DNA of 64,000 bases from assembly GCA_033063855.1 (NCBI GenBank), contig CP093831.1:3348001-3412000 (forward strand), read 5' to 3'. A program made the position numbers and the translations under genes. Positions 36,201 through 49,994 of the stretch are shown piece after piece (the first letter of the stretch is position 1; every line of letters begins with the position of its first letter). The notes under the pieces were generated by a model, which worked only from the letters and a program-made list of their open reading frames with translations, had not been told where the DNA came from and did no database searches. The DNA is from Smittia aterrima (lineage: Eukaryota; Arthropoda; Insecta; Diptera; Chironomidae).

Positions 36201-39200
36201 GTGTGTATAAGCTTAAATGAATTAACGTTTCGCGAATTCCTAATTAAACTCGATTTTTACAAGCACCACGCGTAATTTCTAAGCTTACGCTGGCTGACTG
36301 CTAATTCGTGCGCTCTCGTTTCGCCTTTCATCGCTAATCTTCGGGTCGCATGGCAAATCTTCGATAAATCGATAATCGTGAATTGATTGGTAAAGAAGAA
36401 GAAAATAATTTTATGATCAAGGGCGAACGATGATAATGTTGGCTTGTGCTTGGCAAATCAAATCGTAGTTGCTGCTAAGTGGAAAATGATCATAAAGCAC
36501 TGCAATCATTCGATTAGAGAGGTCGATCCTCGTTCAATCAAAAGATCATTCAAGTTTCTTAAGCAAATAAAAGTGGAACGTTATTGTTTCAAGTCAAACG
36601 CGCGTTGGTGCTCCCACGACTTTTTGATTTTTAATTTCTTTTACAAAAGAACTTCATTTTGAGATCATGACCTCGACTGTGGGTGAAAGGAGAAAGATAC
36701 GTCTCGTCATCACGGATTTTCCTTCTCGCTCATAAAATTTATTGCCTGAAGATCGTGAATTATTGCGGGAAATCAAATTTAAATTTGCAAAGTCTTTTCG
36801 ACTCTCGACAAGGAATTTCTTTTATCATGCTCACAACATCGGAACATCGACCTGTGAATAGCTTTTATGGCCCATTTTTATGATTTATGCTGAAAGGTTG
36901 AGACGTTTATTGTTTGTTTGCTTGCTTTGGCTTGTCTTAGGCCATAAAACTTTAACGCTAATTCGAAGTAGTCGCTTCGGGATCTACCGAAGTTGAGATA
37001 AAGTTCTTTATTTTGATTTTCAATTAAGAAACTAAGTTAAGTTCGTTAATTATAATTACTCATTGCTGGTTACCCCGAAAAGCAATTATCTCGATTAATT
37101 ACGTTCAAAACTAGTTCGTGTTTGAACCTCAAATCGCATTCTTCGTCGATTGCCAAATATTTGTTGTGAAAATGAAATTCGATTTCAAGTCTCACTTAAT
37201 GAAGAAATTTCATTGTCATGAGTCATTAACAAAACGGTAATTCTCAGTTTGTCGTAACGAGCTGCTGAAGGACGCTGATGTGCGTCACGTGTTCTCAAGA
37301 GTCCTCAAGCAAATTCTTTTGCATAAAAAAGTCATTTAAGATTGGACATTTTTTTTAAGGATTACTGAGCATGCGAAGCGAACTGTTGACAGTCAAAAGG
37401 TTTATGTCCTTAACTTTAATTACTCGACTCATGTCGTAAAACAAAAGTCACAAGCAATTTGAATGATTACTTAAATAACTTAAGTATGTTTGACTCGTGG
37501 ACAAAGATGAGCGGCAAATAAATTTTCATCTATGACATGAAGATGAAGAAGAAATGAAAGGTAAGATGCTTAATTGAATTTGTTTATTTGTTTAACGGAC
37601 GGAATGAGTTAAAAGGCACTTGAGAGTCTTTTACGTTCAGGTTTGTTTTATGGAAGAAGCTTTATCATTCACAACACGATGCGGTGAAGCCAAAATAAAG
37701 CCGTTGCGAATCTCTCTCCCATATCACGTTTGCTCCATCACCTGCCTGACCGTTAAAGAAGCGGATTGCTCATCGCGTTTAATTAAACTTGATGATCGGA
37801 GATTTGGGTGATGCTGGAAGCTCAAGAGCTAGTCAACAACGTTAAAGATATTAGCAGCGTGCAAATTGTCTAATTGAGACAATTCTGGGTCAGCGGCCAA
37901 CAATCGAATGAGAAAAGCTTCAAACATCGATTCGTCTAATGAGAAGCATCAACAGAGCAGACACAAATTTCTTGAACGAACGTATCAAGTCGTGCTTGAA
38001 ATGATTCAGTTTCCTAAGGCGAACGGGAGAAAGTTTGTTGTGACTATCAATTGGCAGGTTTGACTCTAAATTTTGTTATCGATTTTTGGAGATACTTGAT
38101 AATCATGAGAATGTAAATTAACTTTCATTTCGAAAATGAAATTCAGGTTTCTCAATTCTTAACAATTAATTAAAACCTGACCTGCAATCTTAACCAATCT
38201 CGATGTGAATCCTCCGTCCATCAACTCCATTTACTATTAAAGTGACGAGCCCAATGTCAGCTATGCGTGATTCCGTTGATCTTTTGATATTTCCACACTT
38301 TTTACTAATTTTCTGTCTCAAAATCTTTTTTTTTTGTCTGTGATTCAATCAAAGTTTATAAAAATCTCTTTCTCTGCACTTTTTGTTTTACGAAACTCCA
38401 GCGTCCAACGTGAAACTGCGGCGTGAATAAGAAATAACCAAACGCTCGTTAATTGTCTCTTGTTGACGATTATTTCTCGCGCCTTTTATTTTGCATTGAG
38501 ACACACTTGCGAGCTTATTTTATTTTTTGTGTGTCAAAATCACGACGAACCAACGATAAATTATGATTTTTGTCAATTTCTATTGTTTCAAAAATATAAA
38601 ACACAGAAGAAGAAAAAAATTTTGTTGTTACGGTGGAGTTAGCAAATTGGTCTCGCGAGAACAGCGAGACATCAACCCGCTCAATATTTTACAACTCTAA
38701 TTAAGAATTAAGATCAAGACAGAGACAAATCCCCGAAAATCCGACAGAGAAGTGGCAGTCAATTAAAAGAAAATTAATGCGTGCCGTTCCCAATTTTTTT
38801 CAGTCGATCGCGATCGATCGGCAAAATACAAAAGAGAAGAAATTTCCGTGCAAATTCCATGCAAATCGTCCAACTTTCTTTCCATGCACTTGATTGTTTA
38901 GCTTCACTAAGTTTTAAATTTGTGTTTTTTCTTACAAATCTTTTTTTGTTTTTGTTTCGATTGGAGAAGCAGCAAAGATGAATGTGAGGGGAATTGGGTT
39001 AAACTATTTAGTGAATCAGAAACTAATGAAGCTTAAGCTTCTTTAATCGATATTTAATCAGAGGAAGGAAAGAAAGAAGAGTTAAACATATCCAAGCAGC
39101 ACCATCACCAATCGTAATCCCTAATGATAAAAATTTTAACGATCGAATTGATACTTACAAAATTTTGATTCTTAGAGATTGAAAGTAAAGGAAACCTTTC

Positions 39201-42200
39201 TTCTAACTTATAATGAATGTCTGAAGGAAAATTAAGGAGAGATTAAGAAGAAGAGTTTGAGTTTTGATTGTCAGTTAATGTTTGTTTATGTTCATGTAAA
39301 GATTTATGTACAGAATGAGGATTTTAATGTACAACAAGGTTTTAATAATCCACTTTCTGTTGAGCGTCCTTGCTCGGAATTCCCGATGACGTAACTTCGT
39401 TCTCTCTCTGTTCCAATTTATTTTTCTTTTAACTTTAACACGCACACACTTCTTTATCCTTTCAAGTTCATTCACTTGTTTCTTGTGTGGTTTTAATTAA
39501 TCCTTAGGCTCTCTTTTCATCCGTAGAAATGAAACTTTATTGAACAAATTAGGTTGAATCTAATAGCATGAACATACACGAAAGATCCGAACGTGAACTT
39601 GGAGCGTTAATTGTGATTGCGGGCGATTCTGTTTCTAATATCCGGGTTCGAATTAGTTGTAAACACACGAAGTAAATATTCATCCACTAGACGCTCGCTG
39701 CACATTTTAAGTGGGTCATTCACTTTTCGCTCGCTTATTTCCAATTATTTCGGAATTAATTCTATTCCATTAATTAATTTTGTTTTCTTAGTCACCGAGC
39801 GTTCAAATTTTGCACAAAACTTTGTTTAGAATCGAAGCGCGTTGCTTGTTTTTATTTTTATTTTACAGTTCAGTGTCTCCGATGGAGCAGAAACGGTTCA
39901 ACAATCAAATATGTTAATTCCACTTTATTCCAGTCTTGATCATTCGTCGGAAGCTGCTGCTTAGTTGTATCGTTTCACGGTCACTGTCCTTGTGTCAAAA
40001 TATTTATTGTAATTAAATGAATTCCTTTATTTTTCGGCACACAAAATTAAAACATTCCACTCGAAATATTTATATTCCTCTCATTAACGGTTAAATTTTT
40101 TTTTATTCCGAAAATATCAAATCAGTTTGAATGTGGGTCAAATAGTTGCCCAATTTCTTTTTTTTTCTCTCGGCTCTTTTGATGTCCTTTGGAAAGTAAT
40201 AAACTTGTCACTTTAGGGGCAGTAATTGCAATGATTTCATCCCCAACACTTGTCTCTTAGTCCACACGAGAAAAAAAAAATGTTTTTCAAATCTTTCAAA
40301 TATATCGTGCGCTAGAAAAAAATCCGCAGCGCGTGAACGAGCGGATACAACAGTATTCGACAACGGTAGAAATTCAACTGAAAGCGGTGCGATGTAAAAA
40401 GTTTTCCACTATTGCATTTGTAACCAACAAAAAGCACCCGAGCGATCGGCTGGAGAAGAAGAACGAGACCAGCACGAATGAGAAAGAGAAATAGGGCTCG
40501 AAAGACTATCGGTGTGAGTTACACTAGACAGCTTTCTGCTTCGTCTTCCGAACGCAAGTAAAAAGTCTTCGGAGAAAAGAGAAATTTCAAATTCCTTCGA
40601 TCTTCGGTCTTCGTTTGCTTGTTTGTCTTGAGAGAAATTTCTTTCTTCGGCTTCTCGACTCAAGAGGGGATCGAAGTCTCTCGAGATGTTTGACTTGAAA
40701 TTCTTGAATTTTCAGAGAACTTTAAAAAAGATTTCAATGACCAAAAGTAAATTTCGTTAAATCTCGCAATATTTCAATTTAAAAGCTCTTCGCGAAAAAA
40801 AAGCTCACCGATACATTCGCACGAGGAGAAAGGGGTCAACGAGAAAGAGGAAAGAAAGAAACAACACTCAACTGGTAAAACATCATCGTTCTCACGTCGG
40901 AGCGCAAAGCGGATGATGTGAAATGAAGGAAAATGAGAGAAAGAAAGCACGGAAAGCAATAAAGCGATGAGTGTATAGCGAGGCTTGATTCATTCAAAAA
41001 CAATTGAATGTCAATGGTAAGAGCAACAACAAAGCAAGAGATAGTCGCGGAAACTCAAGACGCGAAGTTCTCTTGGTGTTTTCAAGTTTCTCGCGCTCAC
41101 ACAATCGCGATCGCCGTATTTATTAAATTTGTTCTACATTGAGAGGGCTCGAGCTGGTTTGCATATATGGCTACAGATGAAAAGAGATTTTCATGCTCGC
41201 CAAACAACAATCAAACAGCATGGCAGTTTAATAATGATTTAATGATGCCAAAAAAAAGGTTCGAAGAACGGTCAAATTGTTATTTCACTAATTTCACGCG
41301 TGATTAATGACGAGACATGACCGCGCAAAGTTCTCTTTGACGGAGAGTTTCACAACATTACGTCGAGATCGATTTGTGGATCTCAAGCCGATAAAGAGTG
41401 ACATGGAACAATCGACACCACCTAGAGCTTTATTCAAGTTCGTGTCTGATGCGGAGATTGTAACGAATTAGAATTGCTGAGAAGTCTTGACGCAATTTAA
41501 CTTGAACATTTTCTTAATGGTTAGGCAAGTGAAAAATTAACGTAAAATATCTCGTGATGCAATTAGCTTTATTGGGTTTCTTTAATTTCAATATTTTTTT
41601 GTATGTTCGCTGTTGCTTCTCTGCATAATTACACCTTGCCTTGCTCCATCTCTTCATTGCGGTGTAGTAACAAAAATGATTTTATGCTTTTTACCATGAA
41701 AAGTATAAGATCATCGCTGAAGTTTCAAGATCCTGGTCCTTGCATAACGATGAATGATTCACGCGTGTTCATCATAAAAGCGATCACAACAAAGATGACT
41801 AATCAACGCGACCAGCTTGAAATCATTGTCGTTCGCTGAAAATTGCATAAAAGCTTTGTCCATCGTAAGTTGTTTAACACCACGCGTCATAGCGCACGCA
41901 AGCCTTTTTAGCGGAATGTCCAAAATTAAGAGAAATATCCAGTTAACCAGCGTCATCGTATAAAAGAGTGTTTAACAGTCATCATAGCGTGGGAATGGCG
42001 AAAAATTTAATGTCCATTTGTGAATCTCGTTAAACTGTAAAATTTAGGTCATTTCTGGAGATTCTTGTTCTCTTTCTTCTCAACTAAATTTGAAGCGACA
42101 TTTGGAAAGGTTAAGACGTTGCGTGTCATGTCCTGTGATGAGTGAAGATGTTTTGAGGTTGTTGCGTGAGCGAAATTGATTAAAATCTTATTTGGATTGC

Positions 42201-45200
42201 TTAAGTATCCGTTTAGCTAAAGTTACACAAAGTGATTGAAATGATCAAATTAAAAAGATTCGTTTTAAAAAGAGGAGGATTGAAAATTCTTAAAGTCTAA
42301 TTTATGGTTCTTTAGATAAGTTTTCGCCAAAGTAAAAGCTCAGAAAGATGAAGACGAAATATCGGAGAAACGCAATGACAGTTCGAATTCGCAGAGATCC
42401 CAACGAACCCCATCTCGATTCTTCATCAGTGCGTTAAATGACTGTTATTAGCGTTTGCCGCAAATTGAAGTACATCTGATCTCAAATACCAAATATTTAT
42501 GCTTCGAACTGTGCTGCGGCCGGGTGAAGAAAAGGCACACACAACGCGATGGAATGGAATGAAACAATAAAGCGAACGCCAAAAAAAAAAAGCTAACGGA
42601 ACATAGTTCGAAAATGAACGGGCGAACGAAAATGAATCGAGCTACGAATCTTTCTGTGGACCTGAGCGCGATTTCGATGAATTGACCGGTTCAATGGTTA
42701 TCAATCTCTGTTGTGAGAATGAGAAATGAGCCTTTTATTGCTGTCGTATTAAGATAAGCGATCGCTGGACGAAGAAAAAAAAAGGCAATCGACAGCCATA
42801 AACAGAAAATTGGATTGCCTGGGGAGCGATAAAGAATGGGAACACGAAAACAGTTCTCTGCAATTTCGGGAAAATGAATTGCACGAAAACTCGCCGATGT
42901 CGAACTGTGAAGTTGAAACATTAAAGAAGAAGCGAATTCCATCGTGCAATTATCGAAGACTCGGCCCTTCAACGCATCACGATTGATCTACATTCTCGTA
43001 ACTCATGAATGTGGAAGTCAAAAACTTTTCGTGAAGTCATTTGTAAGAAAAAATTAATTGCCCAAATAAATTCGTTTGCGGAAAATTTCTTGACACAAAT
43101 TGTTCGCCAGCAGCTTCTGACGTTTTCGGTAAAATTTCTTGCAAGTGCTTCAGTTGGGAGCGATTGTAAGTTAATTCACTTGCTCATAAAAGATTAAGCT
43201 GAGCAGTCATTGCTACTGACGGATCGTCCCATGAATAATCCTTTAAACTGCGAAATCTTCAAGGCACGAAATTTCAAGATTATTTCTCCACGGACCGAGA
43301 CTCATGTAAATGTAATTTTTCTGTTTTGTCAGTTTCTGTCACTCGCTTAACAGTTTTCACTAAAAAAAAAGCAAGCAAAGATAAATGGCGCAAGACAAAT
43401 TCTCTTCGACAGAGTTGAGCTCCGAAAAATACGCGCTGAGAAATCGATTTTGTTTTTGCGGAATCTCAAACCATGACAAATGGTTCTCTCTCCGTTTCTT
43501 TGCTGATCATGAAAGAGTGTTCGAGCGTGGATAATTTATCGATGCAATACTGGGCCTACTGTTGCAAAATCAATGTTTCGCTGTCGCAAATTTACCTGCG
43601 AAGACAACAAAGATATTTCTCCAAAATATTGACATAAATCACCTGCTGCGAAGACGATGCTTTGCATAAAACAGTTGTCGCTTGCATGGAGACAAGTTTA
43701 TCAAGACGAATTGAAGAAGGAAGTCAAGAGCAATAAAACTTATTTCTTCGTTTACCTGAAATATCCTTTCAGCTTCTGTTTGGTCAACTTCTTCTTTCAA
43801 ATCTTATGCAAAACTTATTTTATTTTCTGACATCAAATCTTAAATAATTTAAAATCGTTTTTCATCATTCAAACGTCTGTCTTAACAGCAATAAGTCAGA
43901 AGCTGCCAAATCAAATGAAATCAAATGAAAATCCCCGAACAAAGGGAAAGATAATCAATCAATCAAGAGCAAAGCTATTGACTCGAGCAGGTCAGTGTTA
44001 AAACGAAGCCTAAGCGTAAAACTGTTTGCGGTACTGAAGCGTTCGAAGTCACGATTTAATTTGATGTCTTAATTACTTGCTTCGATGCGTTCAATTCGCT
44101 AGGTACTCCTCAGCACGGTTCTTCTTTTGATGAAGAAGCGATGAAACTGAATTAAATGGATTTATAATCGTGTAATCGTCCAGGGGTTCCCTCTCCTCTC
44201 TTCGTCCGATTGCGGTATCATGAACGCATTAAATCCATTAATCATCGACTGTTGGCACACAAAATTTCTTTCGACTTAAATTTAACGACTCTCTGCGGTC
44301 TTAAATGCGGCTGAGTCTTTGTTAGTATCCAATTCAAACAGGGCAAAATTAGCAGCGCCGGAGTCAGCTTGACTTCGATCGTGGCCCCGATGTGAACGAA
44401 CAAAATCTCCGTATGAATTACACTTACAATTGACGGTCTAATTATTTTATATGATTATTTAATTATGAAAGAAGCTTACAAGCAAAATCATAAATGAAAT
44501 TTGAATTAATCAACAAGCATAGTGTTTCGTTAATTAATTAAAAGGTTTCGCATACAACACGAGCTTTAATAAAACGTTGTTAATTATTGCACAAATAATT
44601 TTGAATTGCGCAAGAAATTTGTAAATTTATGAAGCAGCTCGGAAGCCCACAAAGCGAAGTTCTCTTCTTGTTCTTTGTGATCGGTTTCATGCGTTGCGAA
44701 TCTGAGTTGTGCAAATATAAATCTTGCATTTGCAAGAAGAAGGAGAATTCACCTGAAAGAAGAAGTTTTTGCAGTGACAAGTGCAATAAAATCGTCACAG
44801 GAACGATTCGGGTCGGTGAAGAGAATTTACGACACTTTTCGGTTGAATTTCTGCTTCTTGCCTTTTTGTTCATGACAAAATCGTGTCAAAATATTTCTAC
44901 GAATGCATTTTAAGAGAGAATCAGTGTTCACGTTCATGTCCAGCGCGCTTCAGCAAACAACAAACTTTTGTGTTCATTCAATATTTGCTCACAAACTCGC
45001 CCGTTAATGAATGAGCTTTCAAGAAGTTTTCCCGATCAAGAGAAACAAAAACATTTAATGAGAAACTATCGTCGCGTTGGCCCACAAAACAAAAAGATTT
45101 CCTCGACGACACTCGAAGTCAATGTTTGCCCTACAACGGTGAGAATGCAAAAAGCAAAGTTCTTCAAATCAATTCAACCATGCTGAGGCTTCGTTGGGCA

Positions 45201-48030
45201 TTCAAATGGGACTTGACATCAATTCACGAAAATACCGAAAACCAACCAAAAAGAAAATTGAGATCGAGCGGAGGGACAACATTAATAAGAAAATTAAATT
45301 CATGATTGTGTTCTCGCTAGCATTGAAGTTTTTGTTCGTTGAGTCGACAACGGGACTTGCTGCAAAAAAAAAGAGTTTTCGTGAACTTCTTTACATGGAA
45401 ATTAAATTCTTCTTGACTCAGAGCTTGGTTTTCAGATTCACCGCATCGATGTTTGCTGTCGAACGCGCCCAAACCTCAGATCTTTATGCCGCTTGAGTAT
45501 TACAGCATGACTCGGCCTAAGCAAACAATTGAAATGCATTTTCATAGTCTAAAGAACAACGGGACATTCGTCTAAAATATCTCGTGTCTCTTATCAATCT
45601 GTCAGATCAAATTGCTGCCTCATCGCGGATGTAATTGAGTCGAAGGGATCATTAACTGCATCTGTTTAATCGCAGACGCCGCAATGCAATTTCGAGAGTC
45701 TCGTTCGGGAGGCGAGGAACCTCGCCCACTTTATTATCATCTTTAGCGTTCACATATCGACGAAAACATCGTAACGACTTCCAAATTACAATCTCAAGAA
45801 CTCCGCACATGCGTCGAAAGGGCCGAGAATCAATTAGACAATTGTTCTCCTCTCTCGGCATTGAAATTCATCTCGTTTGAACCGTTATAATTGCAACAAA
45901 GACGCAGCACCTGCTTCTTACTTAATTCCAAGCGACGTCGCTTGGCCCTTTCCGTAAAGCCATAAAAATTGCATAAATTCCATTTGAATGGACAAACATC
46001 TTTCTTCCCGTCGTCGCTCGCTCAATGCACACGCATTTGTAGAAAACACCGATGCGCGCTGCATGATGCAATTGCATATTTTTTATGTAAATAAGATTTG
46101 TGTAGCGTGTCTCGCGAGATTTTCAGATTGAGATGAAACGAGAGACTGAAAGATTCAAGTTTAAACTTCATGGAAGCTTAAGGACTCAAATCATTCTTTT
46201 CTAGGTCACTGCCCCAGTCATGAAATTTATGATCTTCTCGAGCATGAAATCTGAGTCAAAACATCATAAAAACATTTTGTAACCCTTTTCCTTGCCGCTG
46301 AACCTTCGAGATGTCAAGAAAACCGCACACAACATAATGATAATTCTTCATGCTCTTCTCATTCGTGCAATGAACATGATCACACATTTGAAGGGCTTTT
46401 CCTCCCGAGAGAAATATTTTTCTTGTTGCTGATGAAAGTTCAAAGGTTAACATTGAAAATCTTAAAGCAACAGTTTAAAAGCCCTTCAATAATTTCAATC
46501 TTGAATTGCTCAAACTTTATTATTTTTTTTCGGCAGAAATCACTGCATGTACCCAGAGAGTTTGCTCGTAACGGTAAAATCCTTTTTCATGTTAAGTTTT
46601 TATGTTGACTCGTTGTACTTGTTGTCTCTCGTTGATGGGATTCATTTCTCATTTTTTTTCTTTCTTCATTTATTTTGGGGCATTTGCGGCTTATGTTTTC
46701 ACGCTAACGATGAATTGCCATTCATATTTGATCTTCCTTCGCATTATTTGAGCAAAGAATGATTGATGTTGACCTCATTGAACTTGATCGCTAGATGTCC
46801 AGACAAACAACATACGAATCGACTTCGCTGGTGGTAAAGCGAGGGAGAAATTTCACTGGCAAACGAGACGAGCTGCGCATACGTTGATTCGTTGATTCGG
46901 ATCCGGTTTTTATTTACACTGTGACTTGACCTACTTCCGGTGGCAGTGGCCATGACTCTCAAAGAGACTTTGTCGTCAGTGCCTTTCTTTCGAGTTGATC
47001 AACTTTTTATGGTCGGCTTTTATCTTTGGAACGTCGCGGATCCAATGGTCGATGGTGAAGCATACGAAATGGGCAAAAACGAAGTGATTAGAAAGTTGTT
47101 TACAGCAGATCGCGGGTGCATGGCGTTGATAATTTATCGAATCGACGAAGCGAGTGAGTTCTTTGCCAAAAGTATGAGAGATCCCAACACAAATTTTTCT
47201 TGGAATCTTTCGTCGCTTTAATTGGTCATAGAAGAAAGTGAAAATCATGTTTGGAAGAGGGCGAACTCGCCAATCACGTCATGAAAGCATTAGCAAGCGA
47301 GGGAAGTTTCAGTTTCACTCGTTCACTCAATTGACACCATTTTTGATCTAGTTCGGCTCATTCCAAGACGTTTCGCAAAAAGGTGTGGAATTTATTGTTG
47401 CAATCTACAGAAACATCCGTTAAATGAACATTATGGAATGGAAATTGTGATTGGACTTCTTCAGAAGCAATTCATCACTCGGCAGTCACAAGAATGTGGT
47501 GCACAACAACATCATCGACGAGTCGAGGGAATGAAGCACGCAAGCTCATTTTCATTACAATCGCATAATTTATGGCGGAGGGAGTAAGCGAGAGAGAGAA
47601 ATGTATAAATTTTTATTTCTCTTTTTAATGGCGGCAATGGCAAACTAAAGCACCGCGCAACTTTCTCCTGCAAGGTCATCTCTTAGGTTGTTTCAATTTT
47701 CATTATCATGAAATCAGATTGCTTTTGCTCTTGTTTAATTTGAATGCTTTACAAGCTGCTAACGGTGGCTGTAGCATTTGGGTTTGACCCCGATTCGCGG
47801 ATTGTTTCACGTGCAGATTTAAACTTCATGTCATTGTTGAAACTCGCAACTTCTCTGATTTTGGTTATTTCCACATTTAAACTGGGCCATCGAGGTTGTT
47901 TCCTGATTCTCAGATCAAGGAGCTTGCGGCTGATTTATTTGTAAATTCATTATTACAAAAATTGTTGGACTGAAAATAAATTTAATTTACGAAAAAAAGC
48001 AAAAAATATTAATAGTTTGAATAAATTCTC
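33224..48030. other. Large gene-poor region upstream of the transcription factor
   Basis: About 15 kb of AT-rich DNA with dense homopolymer runs and no open frame that carries a family motif, long coding signal or good splice context. It is best read as intron or regulatory DNA of the zinc-finger gene, but no element was identified by sequence. Short 5' exons would be invisible to inspection. Confidence 0.4.
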
Positions 48031-48110
48031 CGAATTTTCTCGGCCAGGATTCGAACCTGGAACCTTCGAATAACAAAGTTCTCTTCTTGAGCTTCAAGCT
48101 AGCAATTAAA
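48031..48110 (-). pseudogene. tRNA-like fragment (possible tRNA pseudogene or SINE piece)
   Basis: On the minus strand a perfect T-arm, CCAGG-TTCGAAT-CCTGG (about 48060-48044), matches the RNA polymerase III B box. Upstream, CTTTG/CGAAG could pair as an anticodon-type stem but with a five-base loop, and no matching acceptor stem or A box is found. It is therefore not called as a functional tRNA. Confidence 0.4.
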
Positions 48111-49994
48111 TTATTTCTACAATTTCAGTTTAGCGTAAGACGATCTTAAACTCTCGATGTCAGTCCATAAGTCATTTCACAAATTACTGAAGAAAGTTTA
48201 TCGTCTGTTTCCTGCCCTGGAATGGCAGACTTAATGACAGTTGATTAATAGGAAACACGTTTCTACCGAAAAATCGCGGCAGCTTGCAAATCTGCAGAAA
48301 CGAATTATGAGTGAAAGTTTTCATTTTGTTGTTTATCGCTTCCACCATTCCATAATTTCTTCTCTTCAGCATTGTGCTAGATTTTCATTTTCAAAATAGA
48401 AATGTGGTTCAGCACATTGTTGGCTGCTTGATTGTTCTAGAAAATAACGAGTAAAGTGTGGGTAATTCATGCTTCGCGCTCGTAATTAACATCAAAACAG
48501 ACTAATAAAAGAAATGTTGAATGCTGAATGATAATCGTTATGATTTTAACATACAATTTAAGCTTTTCTCGCGCCGCGCGATCTGCTCGCTTTCTGGGTC
48601 AATAAAATGGAAACTTTTCTCCAATTCGCGTTGGCAAAATAAAAACTTGAAACCTGATTTCAAATATAAATCATTATCAAGCAGCATCCTTCTCGATCGA
48701 GAATTTTTTTACGATCGCATGAGAGATCCGGGTGGGAGATCTTTTTCTTCTCTTGCAACTTTTTCTTTCATTGATGAGCATTGAACAAAAAAAAAAGTGG
48801 AACAGCGATTCCTCTCCACGAGATGTGCCCGTTTGAAAATTCTCGAGAAAGACTTTCCTTAATTATCGAGTGACTCAATACATGAGAGATCAATTCAAAG
48901 GCCAGACGAATGATGCGGATGGAGATGAAGAATTATAATGGCTGGGAATGCTTGTCTCTCTTTATTTCCCGACTTGTTTCCATTTCTTTTGACCTCATTT
49001 CTTTTGAGCCCTCGCAACAATCTCAAGCCGTTGATTCATCGCGCAGCATTTCTCGTTAACCAAATCATGAGTCGACTTAAGACAAACGAAGCAAGTTCCT
49101 GCTCACAAACCACTTTGACGTGTTTTTTTTTTGTTGCTTCGATCTTAATGAGGTTCTTTCGCTTCTTATACATCGCATGACAACCTTTTCTACTTGACAC
49201 AATTTTCAATTTCTTTCGCGCTGCTCGTGAATCAAAATTTAGTTTGGCGAGAAAGAAGAAGCGTCAAGATCTTATTTTCTTTTCATTTCGTTTGTTTGAG
49301 CAGAACAACGACGATGAGAAGTTCAAGCGCGGAAACGAAGAAGAAATGTTAAGTTGGTCACGAAAAAAAATCGCAAGTGACCTACTTTGCCGCATTAGCT
49401 TTGATTTTTAGACGGAAAGAAAGAGAAATTATGTGAAGCTTAGCTGTGAAGAAAGCATTTCAAGAGGCGGTAGGGGGGCTGGCAGTAAATTTGGGTGGAG
49501 GAAGCATTAACATTAAAGCACGAAATTAAATCTCTTTTTGATTGAGACGATTTGCATTCTCAGTTTTATTGTCATGCAACAGAAAATATATAAAAATTTC
49601 ATTAACACACAAACTTTTATCAAAAATATGCCTCTAGGAGTAAACGACATTTCTTTGAAAGTGATAGCATCTCTATGGATTGGAAATGATTGAAAATAAA
49701 AGCTTTTCGTTGATGAGAAAGTAATAAAATTATAAAAGAATGATTCGAAGTTTTAAAAACGATGCTTTGCATCAACTAAGTAAATATTTGGAAATTTAAA
49801 TATGTTCAAGGCAGAGTTGATGAACTTTAGGGTCAAAGCTTGTAAAACGTAAAACAATCCGTCTTTGTTGATGTCAAGCTTCGCTGTGATTCGAGCTCAT
49901 TTAAAGTAGCAACTCCGATTAGCTTCGAACCTTTGGTGTGAAGATGCGTATTCATCATTGGAAGACAATTAAATGCAATGGTTAGTACGACAGC
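48111..49994. other. Gene-poor DNA, end of the desert
   Basis: Only short overlapping open frames without motifs. The part next to 49995 probably includes the 3' UTR of the carbonic anhydrase gene. Confidence 0.4.

Noticed and set aside
38803..38820. Palindromic CGATCGCGATCGATCG cluster
   Set aside because: Short, isolated and without an adjacent gene; no known element fits.
39630..39660. GGGTTCGAATTAG, similar to a pol III B box
   Set aside because: Flanking bases cannot form a T-stem and no A box lies upstream.
43912..43930. Tandem ATCAAATGAA repeat
   Set aside because: Two units only, consistent with slippage.
44629..44913. Small open frame with a hydrophobic start and a Cys-rich stretch that looks like a secreted peptide
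   Set aside because: It sits in the gene-poor region with an overlapping frame on the other strand, no TATA/initiator or poly(A) context was seen, and a second hydrophobic stretch follows the Cys part. Chance is the better explanation without RNA.
46940..47221. 93-codon plus-strand open frame paired with a 90-codon minus-strand frame
   Set aside because: No domain, no splice context, and both strands open over the same bases, which is common in this base composition.
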